NCBI GenBank assembly: GCA_943330235.2
Contig: CALQGY020000003.1
Location: 1 to 64,000 of the forward strand
Reading direction: 5' to 3'
Length of the DNA stretch: 64,000 nt
Source of the DNA: Candidatus Kuenenia stuttgartensis
GTDB lineage: Bacteria > Gemmatimonadota > Gemmatimonadetes > Gemmatimonadales > Gemmatimonadaceae
The notes below the pieces were generated by a model. That model searched no databases. It saw only the letters and a list, made by a program, of their open reading frames with translations, and was not told the origin of the DNA. Shown here piece by piece: positions 1 through 9,597 of the stretch. Position 1 is the first letter of the stretch. Each line of letters begins with the position of its first letter. Made by a program: the position numbers and the translations under genes.

Positions 1-428
1 GACGCCATGATGCGGACGACTTTCCCCTCGGCGTTCAGCACGACCAGCGCGGAGGTCGACGGATCGACGATGATGGTCGAGTCGCCGAGATACGGGATGA
101 TGCCGGCGGAGCGCTGCCCATACGGGAGCAGGGCGCCAGGCGCGGTATCGGCGATGACCCGCACGTCTTTCAGCGCCGCGTCAAAGCGCAGCATCTGACG
201 CCGTTGCGTGTCGTTGACGTACAGACTGCCATCCGGGAGCGCGCGCAGCATCGTCACCGCCGATAGGCCTCGCGTGGAGCGGGCCTCGACGGGCGCGAGC
301 TGCTTGACCGGCACCTTCACGGTGGAGGAATCCTGCGCCGACGCGGACGAAGCCGCCGCGGACGCGGCGACGAGCGCCATCCCGGCGCTCAGGCAGCTCG
401 TCCGGAGCAATCGAGCGTGTGTGTTCAT
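1..428 (-). CDS. Secreted beta-propeller-like protein, C-terminus cut by window edge
   Basis: This gene is missing from the ORF track because it runs off the left edge. Reading the minus strand from the ATG at 426-428 gives MNTHARLLRTSCLSAG followed by an Ala/Ser-rich hydrophobic stretch ending ASA-QD, a typical Sec signal peptide, so the product is exported. The mature part (VKQLAPVEARST, then LRALPDGSLYVNDTQRRQMLRFD and LGDSTIIVDPSTSALVVLN) has the short repeated strand pattern of six-bladed or NHL-type beta-propellers. That family guess is an inference from about 142 residues. It starts 74 bp after the stop of the TonB receptor gene and may be co-transcribed with it. No enzymatic function can be assigned. 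Confidence 0.75.
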   Translation of the reverse strand, partial: MNTHARLLRTSCLSAGMALVAASAAASSASAQDSSTVKVPVKQLAPVEARSTRGLSAVTMLRALPDGSLYVNDTQRRQMLRFDAALKDVRVIADTAPGALLPYGQRSAGIIPYLGDSTIIVDPSTSALVVLNAEGKVVRIMA

Positions 429-501
429 AGTGGTCTCACCTGTGGGTCGAATGTGCGAAGTGCTGCGCGGTACGGCTGCGGAAGCGAGAGAAGGCATCTG
501 A

Positions 502-3500
502 TTAGCGTCCACGACCGCCGCCACCACCACCACCAAACCCGCCACCACCACCACCACCGCCACCACCGAATCCACCACCCATACCGCCACCGCCACCGCC
601 CGCAGTGCCGGAGCGAATGCCCAGCAGTGTGCGCTTATCCATGAAGCCGGCCAGCTGCGTCGGGAGAATGCGATACTGCTCCGCCGTCAGCAGCTTCCGC
701 AGATCGGGCGCGATGCGAATGAGCATATCCACCGTCTTCTCGCGCGCCGTGATGTACGCGTCGTACGCCTTGCCGTGGTCGTAGTGGTCCGGAAGCTCCG
801 AGAGGAACTTCGCGACCGGCGTCCACACCGAGTCGGACTTGAGGATGTACCAGTGGTTGAGCGTGGCGATGCTGTCGGCCTGCTTGCGCGTGAGCTTGAG
901 CGTGTCGGCTTGCTGCAGCAACTGCTGCATGGGGTTGATGATGCCCACGTTGGCCGTGCCACGGAGCTGCTGCAACGACGGCTTGTTGCCGGCGCGCGTG
1001 CGGCCACGATCGAGCTGCTGCAAGAGCTGCTCGCGTTCGCGCGTCGGTCCGAGGTCGTAGCGCACGATCGCGGTGATGGACGTCGGCGAACCGCCCTGGT
1101 TCTGCGAGGGGCGCGTGGAACCGAAGCGCTGGTTCACTTCATACTTGAACGCGTTGGTCGTCGCATCGAAGCCGCGCACGTACAGCAACTGCTGCGACGG
1201 CTGGATGTTCTGGCCCCAGCCCTTCAGATCGCTCTCGCCGTTGATCATGCGGTCCACGCCGCCCAGCAGGTTCTGCACCTGGATGGACAGGTTGACGCGC
1301 TGCGGCAAGCCGATACGCAGGGAGTTGACCGAGATACCGAGGTTGCCGCTGGTCGTCCACGGGCCGCGGCACGAGTTGCGCTGCGCCAACTGACCGAGCT
1401 GCGACCGCAGACACGCCACGGCTTCCGGCGTGCCGTTCGTCAGCAGCGACTGGATGCCGCTGGCCACCACCGGATCCCGCGTATTGGCGGGATCGAAGAT
1501 GAACGCGCGATCGTTGCCGTAGCTGTCGCCGTTCACGTCGCCCTGGATCTGCGGCGTGTACAGCACGCCGGAGCGGAAGTTGCCGTTCCACGACACGCGC
1601 ATCGTGTTGAGCCAGTTGTAGCTGAGCGAGTACTGGATCTGGTGGCGCGAGAAGTTCTGCCCGGCCGACCAGGTCTTTGAGCGCGGATCGCCAATGGTGC
1701 TGGTAAAGCCCGTGAACTGCTCGCGGACATCGGCCAGCACATAGGACAGGTTCCAGCCGATTTTCGAGCTGAAGCTCACCGGGCGCAGGCTGAACGTCAT
1801 CTGCCGGCTTTCCGACTGGAGATCCGAACGCTGCTCCGTCACGCGGCCGTACGCATCAGCCACGCGCGACCCGCGCCACGCGATGGCGCCGGACGTGGGC
1901 ACGATAGACGTCACGGGGACGTAGATGGGGCGGTTCCCTTCGTTCGCCAGCGTGAAGATGGGCGTGCCGGGGAAGTTGATGTCCCATCCGCCCGACTGAT
2001 GCTGATTGCGCGACCACGTCCCGTCGACCGTGGCCTGGAAGCGGTTCTTCAGGATCGCGCCGCTCCACTGCAGGTTGGAGCGCAACGACCGCTGCGCGAG
2101 ATAGCTGTCACTGAACATGGTGACATTGGGCGCGCTGTTCGAGAACACCGTGCCGTTGGTGCCGTCGGCGCAGGCCGTGGGAATGCTGCTCACGTCCGCG
2201 GCATAATTCGTCCACTGCGGAATGGGCGCCGCACCACCAAGGCAGGTGAGCGACTGCAAGCCGGAGGGGAGACCCGTGTTGTCGACCGCGCTCTGAATGA
2301 GCTGCAATCCCGGCGTGTTCTGGAAGATGCCGAAGCCGCCACGAATGACGGCCCGCGGTGCGCGCGCCATGCCGGGCATCAGCGTCAGCTGATCGGCCTG
2401 ACCGTACGTCCACGAGAAGCCGAGCCGCGGGCTGATGTAGAGCTGGTTGGGCACCTGCGCATTGTCGCGGTTGAACTTCGTGAGGACATCCGCGTTCGCG
2501 TTCGGGCCCTGCAGATAGTGATTGCCATCGACGCGCAGTCCGTACTGGATCTGCACATCGCGCGTCGGGCGCCAGGCATCGCCGAGCGACATCGCACCGA
2601 CCATCTGGCTGCCGTTCCGACGGCGCGCCGACAACGAGCGCGTGAACGAGGCGGGGGTGTTCGCGGCCAGATCGGCGAGCGAGTTGTAGCTGAATGACCC
2701 GAGCTGGTTCTGCGTGAAATCCTGCCAGTAGCTATCGCGACGCAGTTCGCTGGTCAGCTTCACACGGTGACGATTATCGCTGCTGAACCAGGACAGCGTG
2801 TTGTTGCCGGCGATGGTCGCGTTCTGCGAGGCGGTATTGAGGTTGGTGCTACCGGCGAAGCTCAGGTTCTGCACGGACGACGAACCGTCGGCCAACACGG
2901 AGTTGACGCGCACTGAACCGGCCGGCAGCGACACGAACGGATCCGACGAGTTGCGCGACAGGTTGTAGCCGAGGGTGGTTTCCGTGAACAACCCGAAGAA
3001 GCCCGCCTGACCACTGTGGCGCAGCTGCGCCGCCCCGCCGTAGCTGGCACGGCTGCCGTCACGCGAGGGCGTGAAGAGCGCCGTCTGGCCGTTGCCCACC
3101 GGCGACGTGGCGCTCAGGTTGGCCGACAGCGTGGCGGTAAAGGTGTTGCCGCGCGTGGAGTTCTGCGGCACGAAATCGAAGCTGGAGAGGAACGAGCCGC
3201 GATCGAGGATGCGCTGCGAGCCGTAATCGCCAACGTTGAACGGCACCTTCTGCGCGCCGAGCAGGCTAATGAGCCGCGCCACCGAATCGGGCGCGACACC
3301 AACCGTCTGGAACCCGAGATCACTGCTATTCAGCAGCGTCTGCAGGTCGCGCATGTTCCGGTCCCACTGGAACGACGTGTTATAAAACGCGTGGTCCTGG
3401 CTGATAGGGCCGGACGCCGCGCCACCGAGGGAGAGATTCGTGTACTGCTGGGCCGTCGCCATACCGGCGCGACCGACGGACTGCATCGGGGGCGCAATCA

Positions 3501-4287
3501 AGTTGGAACTGAGCGACCGCTTGCGGAAGTTGCTGCCCGAGGACGTGCGGACCTGCAGCTGACCGCCCGAGAATCCGCCGCGTGCGACATCATATGGCGA
3601 CGTAGAGAGCGACGTGCTGACGGCCGCGTCGCGCGGGACGCTGGCATCACCGAAGTTGAGCCCGTTGAGCTGCGTGTTGTTCTGGTCACCGCCCAAGCCG
3701 AACACCGAGAACGCGTCCGCCGCGCCATCGGCGCCAAGCAGCAACTGGACACCAGGGATGGAGGCCGCCATGGCGGCCAGATCACCCATCTGATCAGCAT
3801 TCAGGAACCCGGGGTCGGCCGTCACGGCCTTCTCGGTGCCACTGACGTCCGCCACGGTGTCGCTGCGGGAGAGCGCCGCCCGTTCGGAGACTTGAATGGC
3901 ATCGAGCGTCACGGTGGCCGCGCTCATGCGCGCATCGGCGATGAGGATTTCCTGATCGGCCGTCCGCAGCACCTGATACCGACGCGGGCTGAAGCCGAGC
4001 GCCGTGAAGGTCACCCAATAGTTCCCCTCACCGCCGGGGAACGAGATGGTGTAGCGACCGTTCTTATCCGTCCGGGCGCTGCGGCTGACGTTACCCGTCA
4101 GCGTCGTGGCGGTGACGAGAACATTCTGCACGCCGACCGTATCGGGGCCGAGCACACGACCGCGGATGATATCGACGGACTGCGCGCGGGCCGAAGCCGT
4201 CGCACACAGGAAAAGACCGAGCACCGCAGCGAGGCGGCGCAATATAAGACGAGGAGTCACGTGAGACGTTGACGTTAAACCGATCAT
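502..4287 (-). CDS. TonB-dependent outer-membrane receptor with C-terminal LTxxQ/poly-Gly extension
   Basis: About 1261 residues from the ATG at 4287; the track start (GTG 4329) adds 14 residues, and a GTG at 4260 directly before the hydrophobic leader is a third option. The leader LRRLAAVLGLFLCATASARAQ is a signal peptide. Next comes a carboxypeptidase-regulatory-like domain (IIRGRVLGPDTVGVQN), then a plug region (DLAAMAASIPGVQLL, NTQLNGLNFGD) and a long beta-barrel with many Asn/Ser/Tyr-rich strands. Such receptors import ligands across the outer membrane using TonB energy; the ligand is unknown. Unusually, the barrel does not end the protein: roughly 150 further residues hold two LTxxQ motifs (LTRKQ, LTAEQ), as in periplasmic Spy/CpxP-type proteins, and then a 35-residue Gly tail. 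Function of the tail is unknown. Confidence 0.85.
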   Translation of the reverse strand: MIGLTSTSHVTPRLILRRLAAVLGLFLCATASARAQSVDIIRGRVLGPDTVGVQNVLVTATTLTGNVSRSARTDKNGRYTISFPGGEGNYWVTFTALGFSPRRYQVLRTADQEILIADARMSAATVTLDAIQVSERAALSRSDTVADVSGTEKAVTADPGFLNADQMGDLAAMAASIPGVQLLLGADGAADAFSVFGLGGDQNNTQLNGLNFGDASVPRDAAVSTSLSTSPYDVARGGFSGGQLQVRTSSGSNFRKRSLSSNLIAPPMQSVGRAGMATAQQYTNLSLGGAASGPISQDHAFYNTSFQWDRNMRDLQTLLNSSDLGFQTVGVAPDSVARLISLLGAQKVPFNVGDYGSQRILDRGSFLSSFDFVPQNSTRGNTFTATLSANLSATSPVGNGQTALFTPSRDGSRASYGGAAQLRHSGQAGFFGLFTETTLGYNLSRNSSDPFVSLPAGSVRVNSVLADGSSSVQNLSFAGSTNLNTASQNATIAGNNTLSWFSSDNRHRVKLTSELRRDSYWQDFTQNQLGSFSYNSLADLAANTPASFTRSLSARRRNGSQMVGAMSLGDAWRPTRDVQIQYGLRVDGNHYLQGPNANADVLTKFNRDNAQVPNQLYISPRLGFSWTYGQADQLTLMPGMARAPRAVIRGGFGIFQNTPGLQLIQSAVDNTGLPSGLQSLTCLGGAAPIPQWTNYAADVSSIPTACADGTNGTVFSNSAPNVTMFSDSYLAQRSLRSNLQWSGAILKNRFQATVDGTWSRNQHQSGGWDINFPGTPIFTLANEGNRPIYVPVTSIVPTSGAIAWRGSRVADAYGRVTEQRSDLQSESRQMTFSLRPVSFSSKIGWNLSYVLADVREQFTGFTSTIGDPRSKTWSAGQNFSRHQIQYSLSYNWLNTMRVSWNGNFRSGVLYTPQIQGDVNGDSYGNDRAFIFDPANTRDPVVASGIQSLLTNGTPEAVACLRSQLGQLAQRNSCRGPWTTSGNLGISVNSLRIGLPQRVNLSIQVQNLLGGVDRMINGESDLKGWGQNIQPSQQLLYVRGFDATTNAFKYEVNQRFGSTRPSQNQGGSPTSITAIVRYDLGPTREREQLLQQLDRGRTRAGNKPSLQQLRGTANVGIINPMQQLLQQADTLKLTRKQADSIATLNHWYILKSDSVWTPVAKFLSELPDHYDHGKAYDAYITAREKTVDMLIRIAPDLRKLLTAEQYRILPTQLAGFMDKRTLLGIRSGTAGGGGGGMGGGFGGGGGGGGGGFGGGGGGGRGR

Positions 4288-4565
4288 TCGTGAAGCGGTC
4301 TGCGAGGCCGCCTCATGCAGAGGGACCACACAGCCGCGCTGTGTTCTTTACACCCGAGTCGTCGAATTCGTTGGACGATCCCCGGTCATCGTGCCTGCAG
4401 CCCCACCGAGCCGTCGAGGCGGGGCCACGAGATGCGGGCCACCGGCCCGCCGCACGTCCGGCCCTAAACACGCCGGGCAGACGTCAGTGGTTCAAGGCAC
4501 GACCACGCTACGAGTACGGTGGAATTGTGCCTGTCGTTGACAGCCGGTCTCGGTATCTTGGCGGT

Positions 4566-5870
4566 ATGGAGATTTTACGCGACCCGCTGTGGAATAATGT
4601 GCGCCTCGACCCGCTGGCCTTGGCGCTGCTGGACACCCCCGTCGTCCAGCGCCTTCGCTACGTGCGGCAGCTGGGACTGGCGTTTCTCGTCTACCCCGGG
4701 GCGACGCATTCGCGCTTCGAACACGCCGTCGGCGCCTACCACTTGGCCGGCGTCGCCATCCGACTTCTTGAAGAACGTGGCGCGCTCGCCGGACGTTCCT
4801 TCGGCGGTACATCAGAGATGGGCCGCCACCTGGCGCTGGTCCGCGCCGCGGCCCTCTTGCACGACGTGGGGCACTACCCGTTCTCGCACGCCCTCGAGGA
4901 AATCGGGGTCACGCACCACGAAGAAATTGCGCGCCCGCTCCTCCTCGAGGGGCCGATCGCCGATGTCCTCGTTCGCGAACTGGGCGCCACCGCGCCCGAT
5001 GAGGTCTTCGCGCTCATCACCGGCCGCAGCGAGCATCCCTTGCAGGGGCTCATCTCGGGATCGACCGACCTCGATAAAATCGAGTATCTGAAGCGCGATG
5101 CCACCATGTGCGGCGTCCCGTACGGTGAAATCGACGTGGACCGGCTCCTCAACTCCTTGGTGCTCGTCGAGCATCCCGAGCACGGCCGCGCCACCATCGG
5201 CATACACGAAAAGGGGCTCTCGGCCCTCGAGTCGCTGCTCTTTGCCAAGTACCAGATGTATCGCAACGTGTACTGGCATCATGCAGTGCGCAGCGCCACG
5301 GCCATGTACAAGCGCCTGGTGGCGGTCAGCCTCGATGCCGGGGCGGTCACCGGCGGGGCGGTCGCCCGCTTCACGGACGAGGGGCTGTTGGTCCATCTCG
5401 ACACGCCCTCACTCCCCGCCGAGGCGCGTGCCCAACTGGATGGGCTCCGTGTCCGGCACCTCCACAAGCGGGCCTACGAGTGCCCCGCGGCCACCCTCGG
5501 CGACGACATCGGAGAATGGATCGCGTCTGACTATCCGCTGACCCGCCGCGTCGAGGACGCGCTGGCGCTGGAACTCGGGCTGCCCCAAGGTGCCCTCCTG
5601 CTCGACTATCCGGCGAAGACCCAGATGCTCGGGCTGGACCTCCCCATGCTCCGGCGGGATGGCCGGGTGGAGCTCCTGACGGCCGCGGGCTGGGAAGGCG
5701 CCATGAACCTGCCGCGCCTGAGCGACGAGTTCTATCGCAGCGCACGCCGGCTGCGGGTGTTTACCGCCGAGCGCGCCCCCATCCCCACGGAGCGGGTGCT
5801 CAAGGTGCTGCAGCAGGACGCCGACACGGTCCGCGATCGGCTGGACCGCGGTCTCCCCTTGCTGGTCTAG
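4566..5870 (+). CDS. HD-domain phosphohydrolase (COG1078-like)
   Basis: 434 residues. The start is set at the ATG of MEILRDPLWNNVRLDPLAL, because members of this family begin with a similar 'I-x-D-P-x-x-x-x-I-x-L' segment; the track start lies about 300 bp too far upstream. The metal site is clear: HSRFEHAVGAYHLA near residue 48 supplies the first His, and HDVGHYPFSH near residue 98 supplies the HD pair. The region LISGSTDLDKIEYLKRD is also typical of the family. HD proteins of this class are metal-dependent nucleotide phosphohydrolases related to dGTPases and SAMHD1; the actual substrate cannot be read from sequence. It is divergent from the TonB receptor and convergent with the thioredoxin-like gene, 22 bp away. 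Confidence 0.9.
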   Translation: MEILRDPLWNNVRLDPLALALLDTPVVQRLRYVRQLGLAFLVYPGATHSRFEHAVGAYHLAGVAIRLLEERGALAGRSFGGTSEMGRHLALVRAAALLHDVGHYPFSHALEEIGVTHHEEIARPLLLEGPIADVLVRELGATAPDEVFALITGRSEHPLQGLISGSTDLDKIEYLKRDATMCGVPYGEIDVDRLLNSLVLVEHPEHGRATIGIHEKGLSALESLLFAKYQMYRNVYWHHAVRSATAMYKRLVAVSLDAGAVTGGAVARFTDEGLLVHLDTPSLPAEARAQLDGLRVRHLHKRAYECPAATLGDDIGEWIASDYPLTRRVEDALALELGLPQGALLLDYPAKTQMLGLDLPMLRRDGRVELLTAAGWEGAMNLPRLSDEFYRSARRLRVFTAERAPIPTERVLKVLQQDADTVRDRLDRGLPLLV

Positions 5871-5892
5871 CCGGCGCGTTGGCGCAGAAGGA

Positions 5893-6549
5893 TTAGGGCG
5901 CGCCCCGCAGGCAATGCACGTCGCCCCGCTTGGCCGCTTCAAGCATTTCCACGGCCTCGGTGGTCATCCCGACGCCATGATTGCTGGCGTAGTACGCCCG
6001 GATCCCCGCATGCAGCGAATCGGCGCTGACGGTGCTGCGTACACCGTGCGCCCAGTCGCGGATGGCCTGTGGCAGCTCGACGATGCACCCGACGTCCTTC
6101 CCGGCGGCATCGAGCAGCACGATGGTGGGCGTCGCGATGCGGCCGTCGAGGGACCGGTGTGCGGCCTGCACGGGGCGCCCCTGATCGGGGTGCACAATCC
6201 GCAGCTCCAGCCCCGGCACCTGTTCGGCCAGTTTGGCCAGATACGGCACCGAATTCATCGAATCGCCGCAGCGGTCCACGGCCACCACCAGCAGTCGCCA
6301 GGTGCCGCCACCGGCGCGGGCCCGCGCCACCAGGCCGGCGTCCACACGGGCGCTGTCGTTGATCGCCAGCCAGCCCTCGCGCCGCGCCTTCGCATCGGCC
6401 AGGAAATCGGCGAAGGTCTTACCGCTTGCATGCAGCTGCAGCGGTGTGCTATCGGCGACGACGGCGCAGCGGAGGGACGGCCGCCCGGTCGGGGCGGACG
6501 GGTGGCCCAGTATCAAAGCCGAGGCCAGCAGCAGCGTGTTCGCGAGCAT
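5893..6549 (-). CDS. Secreted thioredoxin-fold protein (Thioredoxin_9-like)
   Basis: 218 residues. MLANTLLLASALILGHPS looks like a short signal peptide. The core LLVVAVDRCGDSMNSVPYL resembles the strand-helix motif of the thioredoxin-like group in which WCGD replaces the usual CxxC; here it is RCGDS with a single cysteine. The later segment RIATPTIVLLDAAGKDVG contains the cis-Pro-containing strand typical of the fold. A redox role with one Cys, or a non-redox binding role, are both possible. It follows the 70-residue ORF at 6564 by 14 bp and the PP2C gene, so the three are probably one transcript. Confidence 0.65.
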   Translation of the reverse strand: MLANTLLLASALILGHPSAPTGRPSLRCAVVADSTPLQLHASGKTFADFLADAKARREGWLAINDSARVDAGLVARARAGGGTWRLLVVAVDRCGDSMNSVPYLAKLAEQVPGLELRIVHPDQGRPVQAAHRSLDGRIATPTIVLLDAAGKDVGCIVELPQAIRDWAHGVRSTVSADSLHAGIRAYYASNHGVGMTTEAVEMLEAAKRGDVHCLRGAP

Positions 6550-6563
6550 GGAGCGATCCGGCG

Positions 6564-6776
6564 CTAGGGTTGCGGCTCGATGCGCTTGGTGCGCCCGTGG
6601 GCATCGGCCAGCTTCCGTCCGATCCCCCGATAGAAGGCCGCATCCAGCGGCTTCCCCTCCCCGTCGAGGGAGAGGGCGCAGTGCTCGAGCGCGTACAGGA
6701 TGTTGCCGAGGTACAGCTGGGCCAGCCCGCCGACTGTTTCATCGGCGGCCCCGGGAGCCAACGGCTCCTCAGGCAC
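6564..6776 (-). CDS. Small hypothetical protein (70 aa)
   Basis: The track gives 85 residues from an ATG at 6821, but the first 15 codons have low GC at third positions, as expected for an out-of-frame reading of the PP2C gene. From the GTG at 6774-6776 (VPEEPLAPGAADETVGG...) third-position GC rises, so I place the start there; it overlaps the PP2C stop by 8 bp, suggesting translational coupling. The body LAQLYLGNILYALEHCALSLDGEG and FYRGIGRKLADAHGR looks like a compact helical protein. I do not recognise the family. The context is PP2C upstream and a thioredoxin-like protein downstream. Confidence 0.5.
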   Translation of the reverse strand: MPEEPLAPGAADETVGGLAQLYLGNILYALEHCALSLDGEGKPLDAAFYRGIGRKLADAHGRTKRIEPQP

Positions 6777-7557
6777 TCGGGATGGCCGCCATTTCACCGG
6801 TGGTCCCGGTGGGCATGCCATGCACCGACATCACCTGGATGACAATCGCCGTGATGTTGTCCAGACCGCCGCGACGGTTGGCCTCGGTGATGAAGGCGTC
6901 CACCATGCGCCCTGGGGTCTCGCGCGTCTCGAGGATCTTCCGGAGCTGCGGGTCCTCCAGCATGCCGGTGAGCCCGTCGGAGCAGAGGAGCCAGAGGTCC
7001 CCGTTCTGGATCTCGCCCTGCAGCACATCGGCCTCAACCGCGGCATTGGCGCCGACACACCGCGTAATCACGTTGCTGTACGGGTGGTAGCGCGCCTGCT
7101 CGGGGGTCAGGAATCCGGCGTCGACCTGCTCCTGCACATAGGAGTGGTCCTTCGTCACCTGACGAAAGATGCCGTCGCGCATGAGGTAGACGCGGGAATC
7201 ACCAATATGTCCGATGATCCAGCGGCCGCCGGCCATGACGAGGGTCGAGGCGGTGGTGCCCATCCCCTGCTTGTCGGCCTCGACGATGGTGCGCTCGTAG
7301 ATGGCGCGATTGGCTTCGCGCAGCGCCGCGGCCATGGCCGCTAGCGGTGCGGGACCGGAGAGATCCCGATATCCGGTGAGCTCGCGCGCCACGATCTGCA
7401 CCGCCATCTCGCTGGCGACCTCTCCCGCCGCGTGACCGCCCATGCCGTCTGCGACGATGAAAAGTCCGCGCTCGGCGTCGGCGTCGGCGTACAGGCTGTC
7501 TTCGTTGCCTGCGCGGACGCGCCCGACGTCGGTTCCTGCGGCGACGGAAAGCTGCAC
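6769..7557 (-). CDS. PP2C-family serine/threonine protein phosphatase
   Basis: 262 residues, the normal length for a bacterial stand-alone PP2C (Stp/PrpC type). Metal-binding motifs are in place: GRVRAGNEDSLY near the N-terminus, VADGMGGHAAGE around residue 40, IGHIGDSRVYLMRDG in the middle, LLCSDGLTGML and GGLDNITAIVIQV near the end. The enzyme removes phosphate from Ser/Thr residues using two Mn/Mg ions and normally opposes a Hanks-type kinase; no such kinase gene is present in this window. It sits 126 bp after the ABC exporter gene on the same strand. Confidence 0.93.
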   Translation of the reverse strand: MQLSVAAGTDVGRVRAGNEDSLYADADAERGLFIVADGMGGHAAGEVASEMAVQIVARELTGYRDLSGPAPLAAMAAALREANRAIYERTIVEADKQGMGTTASTLVMAGGRWIIGHIGDSRVYLMRDGIFRQVTKDHSYVQEQVDAGFLTPEQARYHPYSNVITRCVGANAAVEADVLQGEIQNGDLWLLCSDGLTGMLEDPQLRKILETRETPGRMVDAFITEANRRGGLDNITAIVIQVMSVHGMPTGTTGEMAAIPSA

Positions 7558-7683
7558 GTGGATGGGGTAGGCTTGGCCCGAAGGAGACTACGAGAGGAAG
7601 TCGAAGCTACCCGAGCGCAACACCGCTCCGCAAGCGTAGCGCCGAGTTCACCACCGCAAATCCGCGCGCGCCCGTGGTGCGGG

Positions 7684-9555
7684 TCAGTCCACGGCCTCGC
7701 CGACTTGCAGGCGAAAGAGCCGCTCGTAGAGGCCACCGGCCTCCCGCAGTGCGCGATGCGACCCGCGCTCCATCACCTCACCATGGTGCAGCACGAGGAT
7801 CTCATCCGCATCGAGAATCGTGCTCAACCGATGCGCGATGGCGATGGTCGTGCGCCCCCGCATCAACTCCGCCACCGCCGACTGGATCTCGGCTTCAATC
7901 TGCGAATCCACCGCGCTCGTGGCTTCGTCCAGGACCAGCACAACCGGGTCGGCCGCGATGGCCCGCGCGAAGGCGAGCAACTGCCGTTCGCCCACACTGA
8001 TCCCCGCGCCACGCTCGGCCAGCTCATGCCGCCACCCACCGGGCAAGCGATGCACCACGCGATCAGCCCCCACACGATGCGCGGCCGCCTCGAGCGCCGC
8101 ATCGTCCAACGCCGACCCCAGTCGGATGTTAGTGGCGACGTCACCGGCGAAGAGGAAGATGTCCTGCTGCACATAGCCGATCACCGCGCGCAGCACATCG
8201 ACCGGCACCTCGCGGATGTCGACCCCATTGATGAGAATGCGACCGCGCTGCGGTTCGTAAAAGCGCAGCAGCAGATTGACGATGGTGGTCTTGCCCGCCC
8301 CCGTGTGACCGACCAGCGCGATCCGTTCCCCAGGACGCGCCGTGAAGTCCACGTCGCGGAGCACCCATCGCGCTTGGTCCGCGTCGGCGGGGGCCGTTTC
8401 ACCGCGCGTCGCCACGATGTCCTCGGTCAGACCGCCGTCCACGTCATAGTGGAACCACACGTGTTCGAAGCGCACCGTCACCCCGGCATCACGCAGCGCC
8501 GCCACCTGCCGATCACGATCCGCGGTGGGCAACAACCCCGGCGCGTCCGGCGTGTCGAGCAGCCCGAAGATGCGCTCCGACGAGGCCATGGCCTGCTGCA
8601 GGATGTTGTACTTCTCTGAGAGATCCTGCAGCGGCTGAAAGAACCGCCGCACCAGTTGCAGGAACGCGGCCACGGTGCCCACCGTCAGCGCTCCACTCCC
8701 CACTCGCCAGCCGCTGCTCACCAACAAGCTCGCGAGCGCCAGCGTAGTCAGGAACTCGATCACGGGGAAATACATCGCGTACACCGTGATGGAGGCGAGC
8801 TGCGCGTCGAGATGCGAGGCGTTGAGCGCATCAAACCGCGCCGTCTCGTCCGCCTCGCGCCCAAAGAGCTGCACCACGCGGACCCCGGCGAGCCGCTCCT
8901 GCAGAAACGCATTCAGCTGCGCGACGCGCGTCCGGATATCGCGATAGAGACGACGGACCTGCCCCTGAAAGACACGCGACGCCAGCAGGACGAACGGAAT
9001 GACGGCACACGAGGCGAGGGCCAACCGCCAATCCACGACAAACATCACCGCGCCGATCGCCAGCAGCGTACACAGATCGCCCAACCCGGCCACCACGCCG
9101 GACGTAAAGAGCTCGTTCAAGGACTCGACGTCGCTGGTCACCCGCGTCACCAACCGACCGACCGGGGTCCGGTCGAAGTACGGAATGGGGAGCCGCTGGA
9201 TACGCGCAAAGAGCGCGTCGCGCAGATCGCGCATGACCCGCTGCCCCAACATGCTCGTGAGGACGGTCTCACCATAGGCCGCGCCGAACTGCACCAGCAG
9301 GAGCCCCACGTAGGCGAGGGCCACCTGCACCACGAGCGTGGCATCGCGCGTCGGCAACGCCGTGTCGATGACCCAGCGCGTCAGCAGCGGACCGGCCAGC
9401 TGCATGCCGGCCTCCACGACCATGAGCAGCAGCGAGCCGATCACCAGCGCCCGATACGGACGCACGTACCTGAGCAGCCGCCGCACCAGTCGTGCGTCGT
9501 AGGCTTTCCCCGCCGATTCGGCGGATTCGTTGGTGGAGGTGCGGACATTCGCCAT
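7684..9555 (-). CDS. ABC exporter, fused permease and ATPase (MsbA/LmrA type)
   Basis: 623 residues. The N-terminal half has six hydrophobic segments, starting with VRPYRALVIGSLLLMVVEAG, of a type-1 exporter half-transporter that works as a homodimer. The C-terminal half is the ATPase: Walker A GHTGAGKTT near residue 415, the Q-loop region YVQQDIFLF, the signature ISVGERQLLAFARA (SVGER in place of the common LSGGQ), Walker B VLVLDEATSAVD, and the H-loop IAIAHRL. About 30 residues between the membrane part and Walker A (GLTEDIVATRGETAPADADQ) form an insertion in the first strands of the ATPase. Substrate unknown; lipids or hydrophobic compounds are usual. Divergent from uvrA with 42 bp between the start codons. 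Confidence 0.92.
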   Translation of the reverse strand: MANVRTSTNESAESAGKAYDARLVRRLLRYVRPYRALVIGSLLLMVVEAGMQLAGPLLTRWVIDTALPTRDATLVVQVALAYVGLLLVQFGAAYGETVLTSMLGQRVMRDLRDALFARIQRLPIPYFDRTPVGRLVTRVTSDVESLNELFTSGVVAGLGDLCTLLAIGAVMFVVDWRLALASCAVIPFVLLASRVFQGQVRRLYRDIRTRVAQLNAFLQERLAGVRVVQLFGREADETARFDALNASHLDAQLASITVYAMYFPVIEFLTTLALASLLVSSGWRVGSGALTVGTVAAFLQLVRRFFQPLQDLSEKYNILQQAMASSERIFGLLDTPDAPGLLPTADRDRQVAALRDAGVTVRFEHVWFHYDVDGGLTEDIVATRGETAPADADQARWVLRDVDFTARPGERIALVGHTGAGKTTIVNLLLRFYEPQRGRILINGVDIREVPVDVLRAVIGYVQQDIFLFAGDVATNIRLGSALDDAALEAAAHRVGADRVVHRLPGGWRHELAERGAGISVGERQLLAFARAIAADPVVLVLDEATSAVDSQIEAEIQSAVAELMRGRTTIAIAHRLSTILDADEILVLHHGEVMERGSHRALREAGGLYERLFRLQVGEAVD

Positions 9556-9597
9556 GCAGGCAGGAATCTAGCCGCCTGCCAAGGTACTTTTCACCGC

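Noticed and set aside
417-644. 75-aa plus ORF with poly-His (HHHHQTRHHHHHRHH)
   Set aside because: It is the complement of the poly-Gly codons of the TonB receptor tail, not a metal-binding peptide.
3016-4272. 418-aa plus-strand ORF opposite the TonB receptor
   Set aside because: Shadow frame of the receptor gene; Arg/Gly/His-rich low-quality composition and no domain pattern.
4530-4565. TTGACA upstream of the HD-domain gene as a promoter
   Set aside because: No acceptable -10 at 16-18 bp spacing; the match lies too close to the start codon.
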